A stretch of 64,000 nt of DNA, taken from assembly GCF_029946505.1 (NCBI RefSeq), contig NZ_JARZHG010000032.1, positions 1-64,000 on the forward strand, given 5' to 3'. Both the position numbers and the translations under genes were made by a program. The DNA is from Polyangium sp. y55x31. GTDB taxonomy: Bacteria; Myxococcota_A; Polyangia; Polyangiales; Polyangiaceae. A model generated the notes under the pieces. The model did no database searches, was not told the DNA's origin, and worked only from the letters and a program-made list of their open reading frames with translations. Shown one piece after another: positions 7,142-18,150 of the stretch (the stretch's first letter is position 1; every line of letters begins with the position of its first letter).

Positions 7142-8677
7142 ATGTCGCTCGACGATCAAAAGCTCCGTGACCTCTCCGCGCGCGTGGAGCGCGGGGGGGC
7201 GCCCAAGTACCACGAGAAAAACCTCGAGCAGGGCAAGCTCTTCGCGCGGAAACGCATCGAGCTTCTGTTCGACGAGAACAGCTTCGTGGAGGACGCCGCG
7301 CTGGCGAACGCCGTCGATCCCGAGCTGCCCGCCGACGGCGTGATCACCGGAACGGGGACGATCGGCGGTCGCCTGGTCGCCGTGATGGCGAACGACTCGA
7401 CGGTGAAGGCCGGGTCGTGGGGCCGCCGCACGGTGGAGAAGATCCTGCGCATCCAGGAGACGGCCGCGCGCCAGCGTTGCCCGCTGTTTTACCTCGTCGA
7501 CTCGGCGGGCGCGCGCATCACCGACCAGATCGAGATGTTCCCGGGTCGCCGCGGCGCGGGGCGCATCTTCTACAACGAGGTGCAGATGAGCGGACAGATC
7601 CCGCAGATCTGCTTGCTCTTCGGCCCCTCGGCGGCCGGCGGCGCGTACATCCCCGCGTTCTGCGACGTCGTGGTGATGGTCGACAAGAACGCGAGCATGT
7701 ACCTCGGATCGCCGCGCATGGCCGAGATGGTCATCGGCGAGAAGGTGACGCTCGAAGAGCTCGGCGGCGCGCGCATGCACTGCTCGGAGTCGGGCTGCGG
7801 CGACGTGCTCGTGAAGACCGAGGAAGACGCGATCGCCTGGGCCAAGCGTTACCTCGCGATGATGCCGCAGAACTGCGACGAGACGCCGGCGAAGATCGAG
7901 GCGAAGCCGCCGAAGCCGGGGCAGAAGCCGCTCGAAGAGGTGATCCCCGTCGACGAGAACAAGCCGTTCGACATGATGGCGGTGATCGACGCCGTCATCG
8001 ACGAGGGCAGCTTCGTCGAGATCAAGAAGCTCTGGGCGAAGGAGATCCTGACGGGCTTCGCGCGCATCGACGGCCGTGTCGTGGGCATCGTCGCGAACCA
8101 GCCGAAACACAAGGGCGGCGTGCTCTTCGTCGACTCGGCCGACAAGGCCGCGCGGTTCATCTGGCTCTGCGACGCGTTCAACGTGCCGCTGCTCTACCTC
8201 GCCGACGTGCCGGGCTTCATGATCGGCACCGTCGTCGAGAAGCAGGGCATCATCCGCGCGGGCGCGAAGATGATCGCCGCCGTGAGCGAAGCGACGGTGC
8301 CGAAGCTCTCGGTCATCGTGCGCAAGGCCTACGGCGCAGGCCTCTACGCGATGTGCGGGCCCGCGTTCGAGCCCGACGCGTGTATCGCGCTGCCTCGCGC
8401 CTCGATCGCCGTGATGGGCCCGAGCGCGGCGGTGAACGCGGTGTACTACAACAAGATCCAGGCCGTTCCCGAGGGGCCGGAGCGCGACGCGATGGTGAAG
8501 CGGCTGCGCGACGAGTACCGTGAGGACGTGGATCTCGTGAAGCTCGCGAGCGAGATGGTGATCGACGGGATCGTGCCGACGACGGCGCTGCGTGACGAGA
8601 TCGCGCGGCGGTTCTCCCGCTATGCCGGGAAAGTCGAGGCGCGGCCGCGCAAAAAGCACATCGTGCCGCCCGTCTGA
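7142..8677 (+). CDS. Acyl-CoA carboxylase, carboxyltransferase (beta) subunit
   Basis: The 511-residue protein has both crotonase-like halves of biotin-dependent acyl-CoA carboxyltransferases. The first carries FGPSAAGGAYIPAF, an oxyanion-hole motif closest to methylcrotonyl-CoA carboxylase style; the second carries ADVPGFMIG and RKAYGAGLYAM. The reaction is transfer of carboxybiotin carbon dioxide to an acyl-CoA. The substrate (propionyl-, methylcrotonyl- or another acyl-CoA) cannot be fixed from sequence alone. No biotin carboxylase or biotin carrier gene is nearby, so the alpha subunit must be encoded elsewhere. Codon use and length are normal for the family. Confidence 0.9.
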   Translation: MSLDDQKLRDLSARVERGGAPKYHEKNLEQGKLFARKRIELLFDENSFVEDAALANAVDPELPADGVITGTGTIGGRLVAVMANDSTVKAGSWGRRTVEKILRIQETAARQRCPLFYLVDSAGARITDQIEMFPGRRGAGRIFYNEVQMSGQIPQICLLFGPSAAGGAYIPAFCDVVVMVDKNASMYLGSPRMAEMVIGEKVTLEELGGARMHCSESGCGDVLVKTEEDAIAWAKRYLAMMPQNCDETPAKIEAKPPKPGQKPLEEVIPVDENKPFDMMAVIDAVIDEGSFVEIKKLWAKEILTGFARIDGRVVGIVANQPKHKGGVLFVDSADKAARFIWLCDAFNVPLLYLADVPGFMIGTVVEKQGIIRAGAKMIAAVSEATVPKLSVIVRKAYGAGLYAMCGPAFEPDACIALPRASIAVMGPSAAVNAVYYNKIQAVPEGPERDAMVKRLRDEYREDVDLVKLASEMVIDGIVPTTALRDEIARRFSRYAGKVEARPRKKHIVPPV

Positions 8678-8698
8678 GCCATGCGGTAGGATGGGCAC

Positions 8699-11206
8699 GT
8701 GCGTGCCCGTCCGCTCTTCGCGTTCGCCGCGGCCCTGCCGCTGATCCTCCTCTCCGCCGCGTTTGCTCACGCCGAGGGGGCGCCTGCCCGCTCCCTCGTG
8801 CGCCTGCTGCACAAGCCCACGAAGGTCCATCCGCTCGCGGACAACTCCGGCCGTGTGGCCGTGAGCGTGGCGCTGCCGCCGGGCAAGGATGCGCGTTCGC
8901 TCGGGCTCTTGGAGGTTGCGCCGGGCGTGGGCGCGATCCGGCTCGCGCCCGATGAGATCGACACGTTTGCCGCGGCGCACCCGGATCTCGCGCTCACGGT
9001 CTCGCCGCCACTCACGCCGCTGCTCGACGTGTCGGGGACGTGGACGCGTGTCGAGGCGTTCCGCGCGGCGACGGGCCTGGGCACGGGGAGCGGCGTGGTG
9101 GTCGGGATCATCGACACGGGGCTCGACGTCGCGCATCCGGACTTCCGGACCGCGACCGGCAAGACCCGCGTCGCGTGGATGCTGCAGGCGGGGAGGGATC
9201 CCGTGGGCTTGCACCCGGAGATCGAGGAGCGGTTCGGCTGCACCGCTTCGACGCAATCGAAGTGCGCCGTGTTCTCGGGCGCGGATCTCGACGCGATGAT
9301 GAGCGGGCAATCGAAGGTCGATCTGCCGCGTGATCCGGCGGGCCACGGGACGCACGTGGCGGGCATCGCGGCGGGCAACGGCGGGCTCATGGACGGGGGC
9401 ACGCCGAAGTACGTGGGGATCGCGCCCGAGGCGACGCTCGTCATCGCGAGCCCTTCGGCAGAAGGAAAGTTCGACGAGACGGATATCCTCAACGCCGCGC
9501 GGTTCATCTTCGAGGTGGGCGAAGAGCTTGGTCTTCCAACGGTCGTGAACCTCAGCGTCGGCGGGGATTTCGGGCCCCACGACGGTACGAGCCCGTCCGA
9601 GAAGGGCCTCGCCGCGCTCGTCGGCGACGACAAACCGGGCCGCGCGATCGTGGTCGCCGCAGGCAACAGCGGGACGCTGTACGGGCGTGACGATCGCGGG
9701 CCGTTCGGCATCCACACGGAGGTGCGCGTGACGCCGGGCGCCGAGGTGCGCGTGCCCATCGCGACGCCCGCATCGAAGAGAGGACACGGTTACGTGTGGA
9801 TCACGTTCCGGCCCGGCGACGAGGTGAGCGTGGGGCTCGAAGGGCCAGGCGGATCGAGCTGGATCAGGCTCGTCGATCCGGGCGACGAGCTCGGCTATTC
9901 GGGCGACGACAACACGACGGCGGCCGTGATCAACCGCCTCGTGAACGGCAAGACTCCGATGACGGCCGAGACGAACAGCGCGGTCGTGGCGTTCTCCGGC
10001 GCGTGGGACGAGGGCGCGTTCACGATCCGGCTCTCGGGGCACGGCGACGCGCACCTCTGGGTGACGGGGCAAGGGGACGTGTCGCCGTCGGGTGGGTCGG
10101 GCCTCGCGTTCGAAAAGGCCGTGCGACAAGGGACGATCGCGATCCCCGCGAGCCACCCGAACCTGCTCGCCGTGGGCTGCACGTTGAACCGGATCGGCTG
10201 GGATCCGCTCACCATCGAGCCGATCGAGCTCGTGCCGGCGAACGGGATCGACTGGAAGCCCGACGACGTCTGTTACTTCAGCGCGGCCGGGCCGACGCCG
10301 TTCGGCGTGGCGAAGCCCGAGATCAGCGCGCCGGGCGGGTTCATCGCGGCCGCGATGAGCCGAGACGCCGACCCTCGTCTGGTTCCGGGCGGCCTCTTCG
10401 ACGGCGCCGGTTGTCCGAAGGGCGAACCTTGTTACGTCGTCGACGAGAGGCACGCGGTCACCGCGGGAACGTCGATGTCGGCGCCGCACGTCGCGGGCGC
10501 GGTCGCGCTCCTCTTCGAGCTCGACCGGAATCGCAACGGAGGGCAATCCACGCTGACGCAGGCGCGCGTGACGGAGCTGCTCCAGGCCGGCGCGCGGTGG
10601 CCGACGGGGACCGTGCGGCACGAGACGCAGCTCGGCGTGGGCGCGCTCGATCTCGAAGGGGCGAGGCGTGCGTTCGAGGAAGAGCAGGGACCGTCGGGAC
10701 CGCCGAGCGTCGAGAAGAGCTGGTGGGTGCTGTCGAGCGCATACGCGCGGCCGGATGAGACGTGGCCCGTGTGGGGGACGATCGAACTCCGGCGCGAGGA
10801 CGGCGAGATCGCGAGCGGGATCGCGGGCACCGAGCTCGAGCTCTCCGTGACGGGCGGGGTCGTCTTGCAGCCGATCACGAAGGTGCGGCACGGGCTCTTC
10901 CGCTTCGCGGTCGCGGGCGAGCGCGGGAGCGCGGGCTCGAAGATGGTCGTCGACGTGCGGTTCGCGGGCCGCTCGATCGAGTCGCCGCGGGAGCTCGCGA
11001 TCGGCGAGGATGTTTGGAGGGCCAACGGTACGCTCGACGCGACCTCGGGCGGCTGCGCTTGGGCGGACGAGGCGCGCACGTCGAGCCGGAGCCCGCTTGG
11101 GCCTTCGATTGGCGTGGCGCTCGCGGGGATCGGACTGTGGCGCAGGCGCTCGCGGAAGAACGAGGGTTCGTCAACGCGCGCGCGGAGCGACCTCGATCGT
11201 GCGTAG
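8699..11206 (+). CDS. Secreted subtilisin-family (S8) serine protease with MYXO-CTERM-like tail
   Basis: A clear signal peptide (residues 1-25, ending AHA) precedes a subtilase domain with an intact triad: Asp139 in GIIDTGLD, His216 in GHGTHVAG and Ser592 in GTSMSAPHVAG. About 280 residues are inserted between the His and Ser blocks, probably including a beta-sandwich or PA-like domain. After a further C-terminal domain the chain ends with a Cys (SGGCAW), a hydrophobic stretch (about GPSIGVALAGIGLW) and RRRSRK. This layout resembles the MYXO-CTERM surface-sorting signal, though the Cys-to-helix spacer is polar. The start is GTG at 8699, with GGA about 8 bases upstream. The last 36 bases overlap the convergent CAP-domain gene. 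Likely role: extracellular or surface proteolysis in a predatory or scavenging life style (inference). Confidence 0.93.
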   Translation: MRARPLFAFAAALPLILLSAAFAHAEGAPARSLVRLLHKPTKVHPLADNSGRVAVSVALPPGKDARSLGLLEVAPGVGAIRLAPDEIDTFAAAHPDLALTVSPPLTPLLDVSGTWTRVEAFRAATGLGTGSGVVVGIIDTGLDVAHPDFRTATGKTRVAWMLQAGRDPVGLHPEIEERFGCTASTQSKCAVFSGADLDAMMSGQSKVDLPRDPAGHGTHVAGIAAGNGGLMDGGTPKYVGIAPEATLVIASPSAEGKFDETDILNAARFIFEVGEELGLPTVVNLSVGGDFGPHDGTSPSEKGLAALVGDDKPGRAIVVAAGNSGTLYGRDDRGPFGIHTEVRVTPGAEVRVPIATPASKRGHGYVWITFRPGDEVSVGLEGPGGSSWIRLVDPGDELGYSGDDNTTAAVINRLVNGKTPMTAETNSAVVAFSGAWDEGAFTIRLSGHGDAHLWVTGQGDVSPSGGSGLAFEKAVRQGTIAIPASHPNLLAVGCTLNRIGWDPLTIEPIELVPANGIDWKPDDVCYFSAAGPTPFGVAKPEISAPGGFIAAAMSRDADPRLVPGGLFDGAGCPKGEPCYVVDERHAVTAGTSMSAPHVAGAVALLFELDRNRNGGQSTLTQARVTELLQAGARWPTGTVRHETQLGVGALDLEGARRAFEEEQGPSGPPSVEKSWWVLSSAYARPDETWPVWGTIELRREDGEIASGIAGTELELSVTGGVVLQPITKVRHGLFRFAVAGERGSAGSKMVVDVRFAGRSIESPRELAIGEDVWRANGTLDATSGGCAWADEARTSSRSPLGPSIGVALAGIGLWRRRSRKNEGSSTRARSDLDRA

Positions 11207-12169
11207 CGAGACGAGGCGCTCCTCGGCCGTGCCGGGAAACGTCGCCCAGATGCTGATCTCGTAGAGCCCCGGTTTGCCCTCGTCGTCGAGGTAGGTCCCG
11301 AGGGAAAACGTGCTCCCGAGCAGCGAGAGCACGCCCCGGGGACGCGGGAACGGCGTCTTGAGGCGTCGCGGCAAGTAGGCCTCGTAGGCCTCGGGGACGA
11401 GGTAGTCGTTCGTCTGGTTGAGGTGTTCCGGCGCGCGCGGCGTCGGTGGATCGATCCGCGCGATGCCGACGACGGCGAGCTCGGCAGGCTCACGAAGCTC
11501 GCCGCGGATGTCGACGAAGGCGCCGACCGAGACCTTCGGGGGCAGGCTTTCGTACGTGCCCCAATCATCGACGAACTCCTGCGCCACGCAGGGGATGCGG
11601 CTGCCTTCGACCTGCGCCACGCCCACGCCCACCGCCGTGTGCCACCGCGAGAGGATGTTCCGGCGATGGCCATCGTGCGGGGGCACTTCGTCCATGAACG
11701 CGCGCTGGAACCGATCGAGCCCCTCCGCCATGTACGGCGCGTCGAGCGCGAGCGGCGAGGCGTTCGCGTCCACGAAACAGCCGACGTTCTCGAACGCGAC
11801 GTCCTCGCCGCCCGCCTCGGTGTACCGCTGCTCCGGCACCGAGCCGTCCGAGCCCCAGTGTGCCGTGAATCCGCGCGCGGCCATGTCCTCGGCCTGGCGC
11901 CTGGCCGCGCGGGCCGCCGTTTCGTCCCAGGGCAGCGCCGCGAGCCCGTGCGCGGCGCGATCCCGGTTGATGAGCTCGAGCATGTAGTGCTCGGCGTCCG
12001 CGCGGTTCATGGGACGGCCGGCGATTGCGCTGCGGATCCCGATCGAGCGCTCGCCACCGTTCACGTCGAACGCGGGCGGGCTCCCGCAGCCGGCGACGAC
12101 GGCCACGAGAGCGAACGCCGATCGACGTCCTTGCGCCCTTCTGCTCGTTTGTTCGCCTCGGATCGCCAC
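11171..12169 (-). CDS. CAP (SCP/PR1) domain lipoprotein
   Basis: The N-terminal signal ends in lipobox VVAGC (Cys28). Residues about 60-215 form a CAP domain with its usual marks: LINRDRAAHGL, the His of AHWG, FENVG and HRRNILS. Bacterial CAP proteins are secreted or surface proteins of mostly unknown biochemical activity. About 115 further residues follow, with YLDDEGKPGLYEISIWATF suggesting a small beta-sandwich. The start codon is GTG with GAGGCGG just upstream. The 3' end overlaps the convergent protease gene by 36 bp, so transcripts of the two will be complementary there. Confidence 0.85.
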   Translation of the reverse strand: MAIRGEQTSRRAQGRRSAFALVAVVAGCGSPPAFDVNGGERSIGIRSAIAGRPMNRADAEHYMLELINRDRAAHGLAALPWDETAARAARRQAEDMAARGFTAHWGSDGSVPEQRYTEAGGEDVAFENVGCFVDANASPLALDAPYMAEGLDRFQRAFMDEVPPHDGHRRNILSRWHTAVGVGVAQVEGSRIPCVAQEFVDDWGTYESLPPKVSVGAFVDIRGELREPAELAVVGIARIDPPTPRAPEHLNQTNDYLVPEAYEAYLPRRLKTPFPRPRGVLSLLGSTFSLGTYLDDEGKPGLYEISIWATFPGTAEERLVSLRTIEVAPRAR

Positions 12170-12254
12170 CCGCCTCGTGCCTCAGCATAAGCAATCGCGC
12201 GCCCCGTGGTAGCGGCGGGCGCCTCGCTCGGCTAACCCTCGCGCCGAACCCCCG

Positions 12255-13364
12255 ATGCGACCCTCCGACCTCTCCCTCCCGAAGCTCTGCGGCCAGCTCA
12301 TCGTCGGCGGATTTCCCGGCACGACCTTGCCCGACGCCTACGCGGAGGCCCTCCGCGCAGGCTTGCGCGGCGGCGCGATCCTGTTTCGGCGCAACGTCCC
12401 GGATCTCGCCACGACACACGCGCTCTGCTGCGCGATTCGCGACGCTGCCGAGCCGGACCTTCCGCCGTTCATCGGCGTCGATCAAGAGGGCGGGCGCGTC
12501 GCGCGGTTGCCGAGCCCGTTCCCGAAGCTCCCGCCGATGCGCTTGCTCGGCGAGCTGGGCGACGCCTCGTTCGTGCGGCGCGTCGGGCGGCTCCTCGGCG
12601 AGAGGCTCGCCGCGATTGGGTTCAACCTCGATTTCGCACCTGTGCTCGACGTCGATTCGAACCCGGACAATCCGATCATCGGGGATCGATCGTTCGGGCG
12701 CGAGGCCACTCGGGTCGCGGAGCTCGCGGTGGCATTTGGTCTCGGTTTGGAGGAGGCCTCCGTGCTCTCGTGCGGCAAGCATTTCCCGGGGCACGGCGAC
12801 ACCTCGGTGGACAGCCACGTCGCGCTGCCCATCGTGCATCACGGAATGGAGCGCCTCGACGCCGTCGAGCTCGTGCCGTTCCGCGCCGCCGCGCGCGCGG
12901 GCCTCGGGACGATGATGACGGCGCACGTCGTGGTCACCTCGATCGACGCGAGCGTGCCGGCGACGCTCTCGCGCGCCGTGTGCACGGACCTGCTCCGCAG
13001 CACGGTCGGCTTCCACGGTGTGCTCTTCTCGGACGATCTGGAGATGGCCGCCGTCGCCGCGCAGTATTCGGTCGAAGCCTCGGCCGTTGCCTCGATTCGC
13101 GCAGGCTGCGACGTTCTGCTCATCTGCTCGAACATGGAGTGGCAGGAGCGTGCGCACGCGGCCCTCGTCGCCGAGGCCGAGCGGGATCCCGCGTTCCGCG
13201 AGCGTTGCGTGGAGTCCGCGGGGCGTGCGCTGGAAGCGCGCCGGAAGATGCCGCCGAGGCCCGTGGCCGACGCAGAAACGCTCCCCGCGCTCATGGGGCG
13301 CGCCGAGTGGGTCGCGTTGTATGACGAGATCAAGCGGCGCGCCGCGGACCTGGGGGGCGTGTGA
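12255..13364 (+). CDS. nagZ: Beta-N-acetylhexosaminidase NagZ (GH3)
   Basis: This is a single-domain glycoside hydrolase family 3 enzyme of 369 residues. NagZ removes N-acetylglucosamine from muropeptides during cell-wall recycling. Family marks are IGVDQEGGRVARL, the KHFPGHGDTSVDSH loop (from Lys175) that supplies the acid/base His, and FSDDLEM (Asp260-Asp261) containing the nucleophile. The protein has no signal peptide, consistent with a cytoplasmic enzyme. The stop codon overlaps the start of hutI (GTGA), so the two are translationally coupled although their pathways are unrelated. Confidence 0.93.
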   Translation: MRPSDLSLPKLCGQLIVGGFPGTTLPDAYAEALRAGLRGGAILFRRNVPDLATTHALCCAIRDAAEPDLPPFIGVDQEGGRVARLPSPFPKLPPMRLLGELGDASFVRRVGRLLGERLAAIGFNLDFAPVLDVDSNPDNPIIGDRSFGREATRVAELAVAFGLGLEEASVLSCGKHFPGHGDTSVDSHVALPIVHHGMERLDAVELVPFRAAARAGLGTMMTAHVVVTSIDASVPATLSRAVCTDLLRSTVGFHGVLFSDDLEMAAVAAQYSVEASAVASIRAGCDVLLICSNMEWQERAHAALVAEAERDPAFRERCVESAGRALEARRKMPPRPVADAETLPALMGRAEWVALYDEIKRRAADLGGV

Positions 13365-14620
13365 ACATGCGCTCGTTCGTCCTCTTCGCGCGTCGGATCG
13401 TGACGTGTGATCCCGCGCGTGCCACCGAGGCCGATCCGCTCGGCGTGATCGAAGATGGTGCCATCGCCGTCGAGGGCGGCGTGATCGTCGAGGTCGGCCC
13501 GCGCGAAGAGGTGCTCGCGCGCCGCAGCGCGCTCCCGGTCGTGTCCGGCGAACCCGCGCCGCTCGTCACGCCGGGCCTCGTCGATGCGCACACGCATGCC
13601 CCGTGGGTCGGCTCGCGCGACGCGGAGTACGCCCTCCGGCTCGCGGGCGCGGGGTACGAGGCGATCGCCGCGGCGGGCGGCGGGATCGTGTCGAGCATGC
13701 GCGCCGTGCGGGCGGCGAGCCCGGACGAGATCGACAGGACGCTCTCCGCGCGGCTCCGGCGTATGGCCTCGCTCGGCGTCACGACCGTCGAGGCGAAGAG
13801 CGGCTACGGCCTCGACGAGGCGGGCGAGACGAAGCAGCTCGAAGCCCTCGAACGCGCCGCCGCGCGCCTCGATCTCCCGCGTGTCGTGCCCACGTTCCTC
13901 GCGCTCCACGCGATCCCGCCCGAGGCGCGCGCCGATCGCGCCGCGTACATCGAGGCCGTCCGCGAGCGCACCCTGCCCGCCATCGCGGCGCGGCGCCTCG
14001 CGCGGTTCGTCGACGCTTACGTCGATCGATCCGCGTTCTCCGTCGACGAAGCCCGTCCCGTTCTCGCGCGCGCAAAAGCGCTCGGGCTCGGCGTGCGCGT
14101 GCACGCGGGGCAGTTCGCCGACGTCGGGGGCGCGGAGCTCGCGGCCGAGTTCGGCGCCGCGTCCGCCGATCACCTCGAACAGGTCGGCCCCGAGGGCGCG
14201 CGGGCTCTCGCCGCGGCCGGCGTGCGCGCCGTGCTCCTGCCCATCGCGAGCTTCACGCTGCGGCAAGATCCGCCGCCGATCGCGGTCCTCCGCGCCGCGG
14301 GCGTTCGGCTCGTCGTGGCGAGCGACGCGAACCCCGGCACGGCGCCCACCGAGAGCCTGCCGCTCGCGCTCGCCCTCGCGGCGCGGATGTACGGCCTCAC
14401 GGTGCCCGAGGTGATCCTCGGCGCGACCCGCGAAGCCGCGACCTCACTCGGGCTCGGCGACGTGGTGGGCGTGGTTCGTCCGGATGCACGCGCCGACCTC
14501 GTCGCCTGGGATCTCCCGCACGAGAACGCGCTCGTGCAGCCGTGGGGCGTCTCGCGCGCCCTCCTCGTCCTGCGGGACGGCGCGCCGATCGCCGGTGAAG
14601 CGCGCTTCTCCCCCGGCTGA
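13361..14620 (+). CDS. hutI: Imidazolonepropionase HutI
   Basis: The third enzyme of histidine degradation hydrolyses 4-imidazolone-5-propionate to formiminoglutamate. The sequence has the amidohydrolase metal motif DAHTH (about residue 75), followed by VGSRDAEY and the later VEAKSGYGLD and HAGQF blocks typical of HutI. The length of 419 residues is normal. Start may be GTG at 13361, overlapping the nagZ stop, or ATG at 13367. No hutH, hutU or hutG lies in the window, so the rest of the pathway is elsewhere. The stop abuts, without a gap, the stop of the convergent enhancer-binding protein gene. Confidence 0.93.
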   Translation: MNMRSFVLFARRIVTCDPARATEADPLGVIEDGAIAVEGGVIVEVGPREEVLARRSALPVVSGEPAPLVTPGLVDAHTHAPWVGSRDAEYALRLAGAGYEAIAAAGGGIVSSMRAVRAASPDEIDRTLSARLRRMASLGVTTVEAKSGYGLDEAGETKQLEALERAAARLDLPRVVPTFLALHAIPPEARADRAAYIEAVRERTLPAIAARRLARFVDAYVDRSAFSVDEARPVLARAKALGLGVRVHAGQFADVGGAELAAEFGAASADHLEQVGPEGARALAAAGVRAVLLPIASFTLRQDPPPIAVLRAAGVRLVVASDANPGTAPTESLPLALALAARMYGLTVPEVILGATREAATSLGLGDVVGVVRPDARADLVAWDLPHENALVQPWGVSRALLVLRDGAPIAGEARFSPG

Positions 14621-15976
14621 TCACTCCGTGTCGATCGTCACGTGCCCGTCGGCGCCGTCCGTCGCGACCGCCTGCGGATAACCACCTCGACGCGCGAGCC
14701 ACCGCCGGAGCTGCGTCCGGTGCATCCCGAGCGCGCGCGCCGCGGCCGACACGTTTCCATGCTCGCGTCGGAGAACCTCCGCGATCCGCTCGTCGCTCGG
14801 CTTCGACGAGTTCTGCGGCCCCGACTCGCTCTCGTCGGCGAGCGCGAGCCCGGCCGATGGATCGAGATCCCCGGCCTCGACGACCGTCCGACCCGCCGCG
14901 AGCGCGTTCTCCGCGGCCTGCCGTAGCTCGTGCGAGAGCTCGCGGACGTTGCCGGGCCAGACCCGCAGGGCGCAGGCCTCGACGAGCTGCGGATGCGGCT
15001 CCAGCGCCGCGCCCGATTTCTGGAGCGTCGCGCGGATCAGCCACGGCATCTCTTCGAGCCGCTCGCGCAGCGGCGGCAGGCGCACCTCGGGGTTGCCGAT
15101 GCGATAGTAGAGATCCTCGCGGAAGCGGCCCTTCGCGGCCTCGGCGCGCAGGCTCTTCAGCGTCGCGCCCACCACGTGGATGTCGACCTTCACCGGCCGG
15201 CTCGCGCCGAGCGGCAGGATCTCGCCCACTTCGAGCAGGCGCAAGAGCTTCGGCTGCACGCCGGTCTCGAGCTCCGCGATCTCGTCGAGGAAGAGCGTGC
15301 CGCCGTGCGCCGCCTGCGCGTAGCCCTCGGCGTCGTTCGTCGCGCCCGAGTACGCGCCCTTGCGCGCGCCGAAGAGCAGGCGCTCGGCGACGCCGACGGG
15401 GATGGTCGCGCAGTTGACGGCGACGAACGGACCGTTCGCGCGGGGCGAGGCCGCGTGGAAATGGCGCGCCGCGAGCTCCTTGCCCGAGCCGCTCTCGCCC
15501 GTGACGAGCAGCATGCTGCCCAGCGTGGCCGACCGGGCCACCCGCGCGAGCGCGTCGGCGAGGCGCGGGCCCACGATCATGTCCCCGCGCGTCGTGACGG
15601 TGCCTTGCTGGTAGGGGCGCACGTCGGCGACGAACGTGAAGAGCGTCCGGCCGATGCGGAGCAGGCGGGGCGCATCGAACGTCGCCGCCTCCTGCACGCG
15701 CGTGCCGTCCACGTACGTACCGTTGCGGCTCCCGAGGTCCGTCACGACGAACCGCCCATTCTCGTGCTCGACGCGCACGTGGCGCCGGGAGAGGCGGTCG
15801 TCGTCGAGCAGGGCGTCATGCGTGGTCCGGCCGAGCTCGAGCCCGCGCGCGAGGGCGAGCGGCACGAACTGCGGAGCCTTGCACGAGAAGATCCCGACGA
15901 GACCGGGGACGGGCTCGCCCGCGGGCACGAGCGGCTCCCCCTGCTCCTCGATCGTCTCGTGAACCAACTGCCTCAT
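14621..15976 (-). CDS. FHA-domain enhancer-binding transcription regulator (AAA+/Fis)
   Basis: Three parts are visible in 451 residues. The first is an FHA phosphothreonine-binding domain (about 25-100) with LGRTTHDALLDDDRLSRRHV and SRNGTYVDG. The second is a sigma-54 activator AAA+ domain with Walker A GESGSGKE and Walker B LFLDEIAEL. The third is a Fis-type helix-turn-helix near the end (NVSAAARALGMHRTQLRRWL). No receiver domain is present, so control is probably by Ser/Thr phosphorylation through the FHA domain, as in known myxobacterial regulators. The sigma-54 contact loop reads GAYSGA instead of GAFTGA. Start may be 15976 or 15991; neither has a good ribosome-binding site. The target genes are unknown. 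Confidence 0.92.
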   Translation of the reverse strand: MRQLVHETIEEQGEPLVPAGEPVPGLVGIFSCKAPQFVPLALARGLELGRTTHDALLDDDRLSRRHVRVEHENGRFVVTDLGSRNGTYVDGTRVQEAATFDAPRLLRIGRTLFTFVADVRPYQQGTVTTRGDMIVGPRLADALARVARSATLGSMLLVTGESGSGKELAARHFHAASPRANGPFVAVNCATIPVGVAERLLFGARKGAYSGATNDAEGYAQAAHGGTLFLDEIAELETGVQPKLLRLLEVGEILPLGASRPVKVDIHVVGATLKSLRAEAAKGRFREDLYYRIGNPEVRLPPLRERLEEMPWLIRATLQKSGAALEPHPQLVEACALRVWPGNVRELSHELRQAAENALAAGRTVVEAGDLDPSAGLALADESESGPQNSSKPSDERIAEVLRREHGNVSAAARALGMHRTQLRRWLARRGGYPQAVATDGADGHVTIDTE

Positions 15977-16085
15977 GACAGCCGGAAGCATACGGCTGCG
16001 AAGGGGGCTTTTATAGGGCGGAGAAGAGGGGAAGCGGGGGCCAGGCCCGGCTCGTCCGAGCGTGGCCCCGCGCATCGAAACGCGT

Positions 16086-17945
<1,860 letters not shown>

Positions 17946-18033
17946 GGGGGCCTCCTCGGGGGCGCGTTTTCTCGCCGATGAGCTCGACAGGCGCGCGCAG
18001 CGAACGGTCGATCGGCTCGTGTCCGCGTAGCAT

Positions 18034-18052
18034 GTCAATGCGTTGCGTCAAT
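18034..18052. promoter_or_regulatory. GTCAAT direct repeat upstream of acyl-CoA dehydrogenase
   Basis: GTCAAT occurs twice, at 18034-18039 and 18047-18052, 13 bases apart. On the minus strand this reads ATTGAC-N7-ATTGAC, about 95 bases before the dehydrogenase start. It could be a -35 element plus a regulator half-site. No convincing -10 box follows. Low certainty. Confidence 0.3.
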
Positions 18053-18150
18053 CTTCTTCGTGCACGAAACATCATGCTGCGAAAAGATTTCCGGAAAGGG
18101 CCGCTTTGCGATCGTCCCGACATACCATTGCAGCGGACGATCTCATCCGC

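Noticed and set aside
6401-10891. A similar long antisense frame (about 1500 codons) across the vWA, carboxyltransferase and protease genes
   Set aside because: The translated sequence is low-complexity Arg/His/Asp, and the sense-strand genes all carry intact family motifs.
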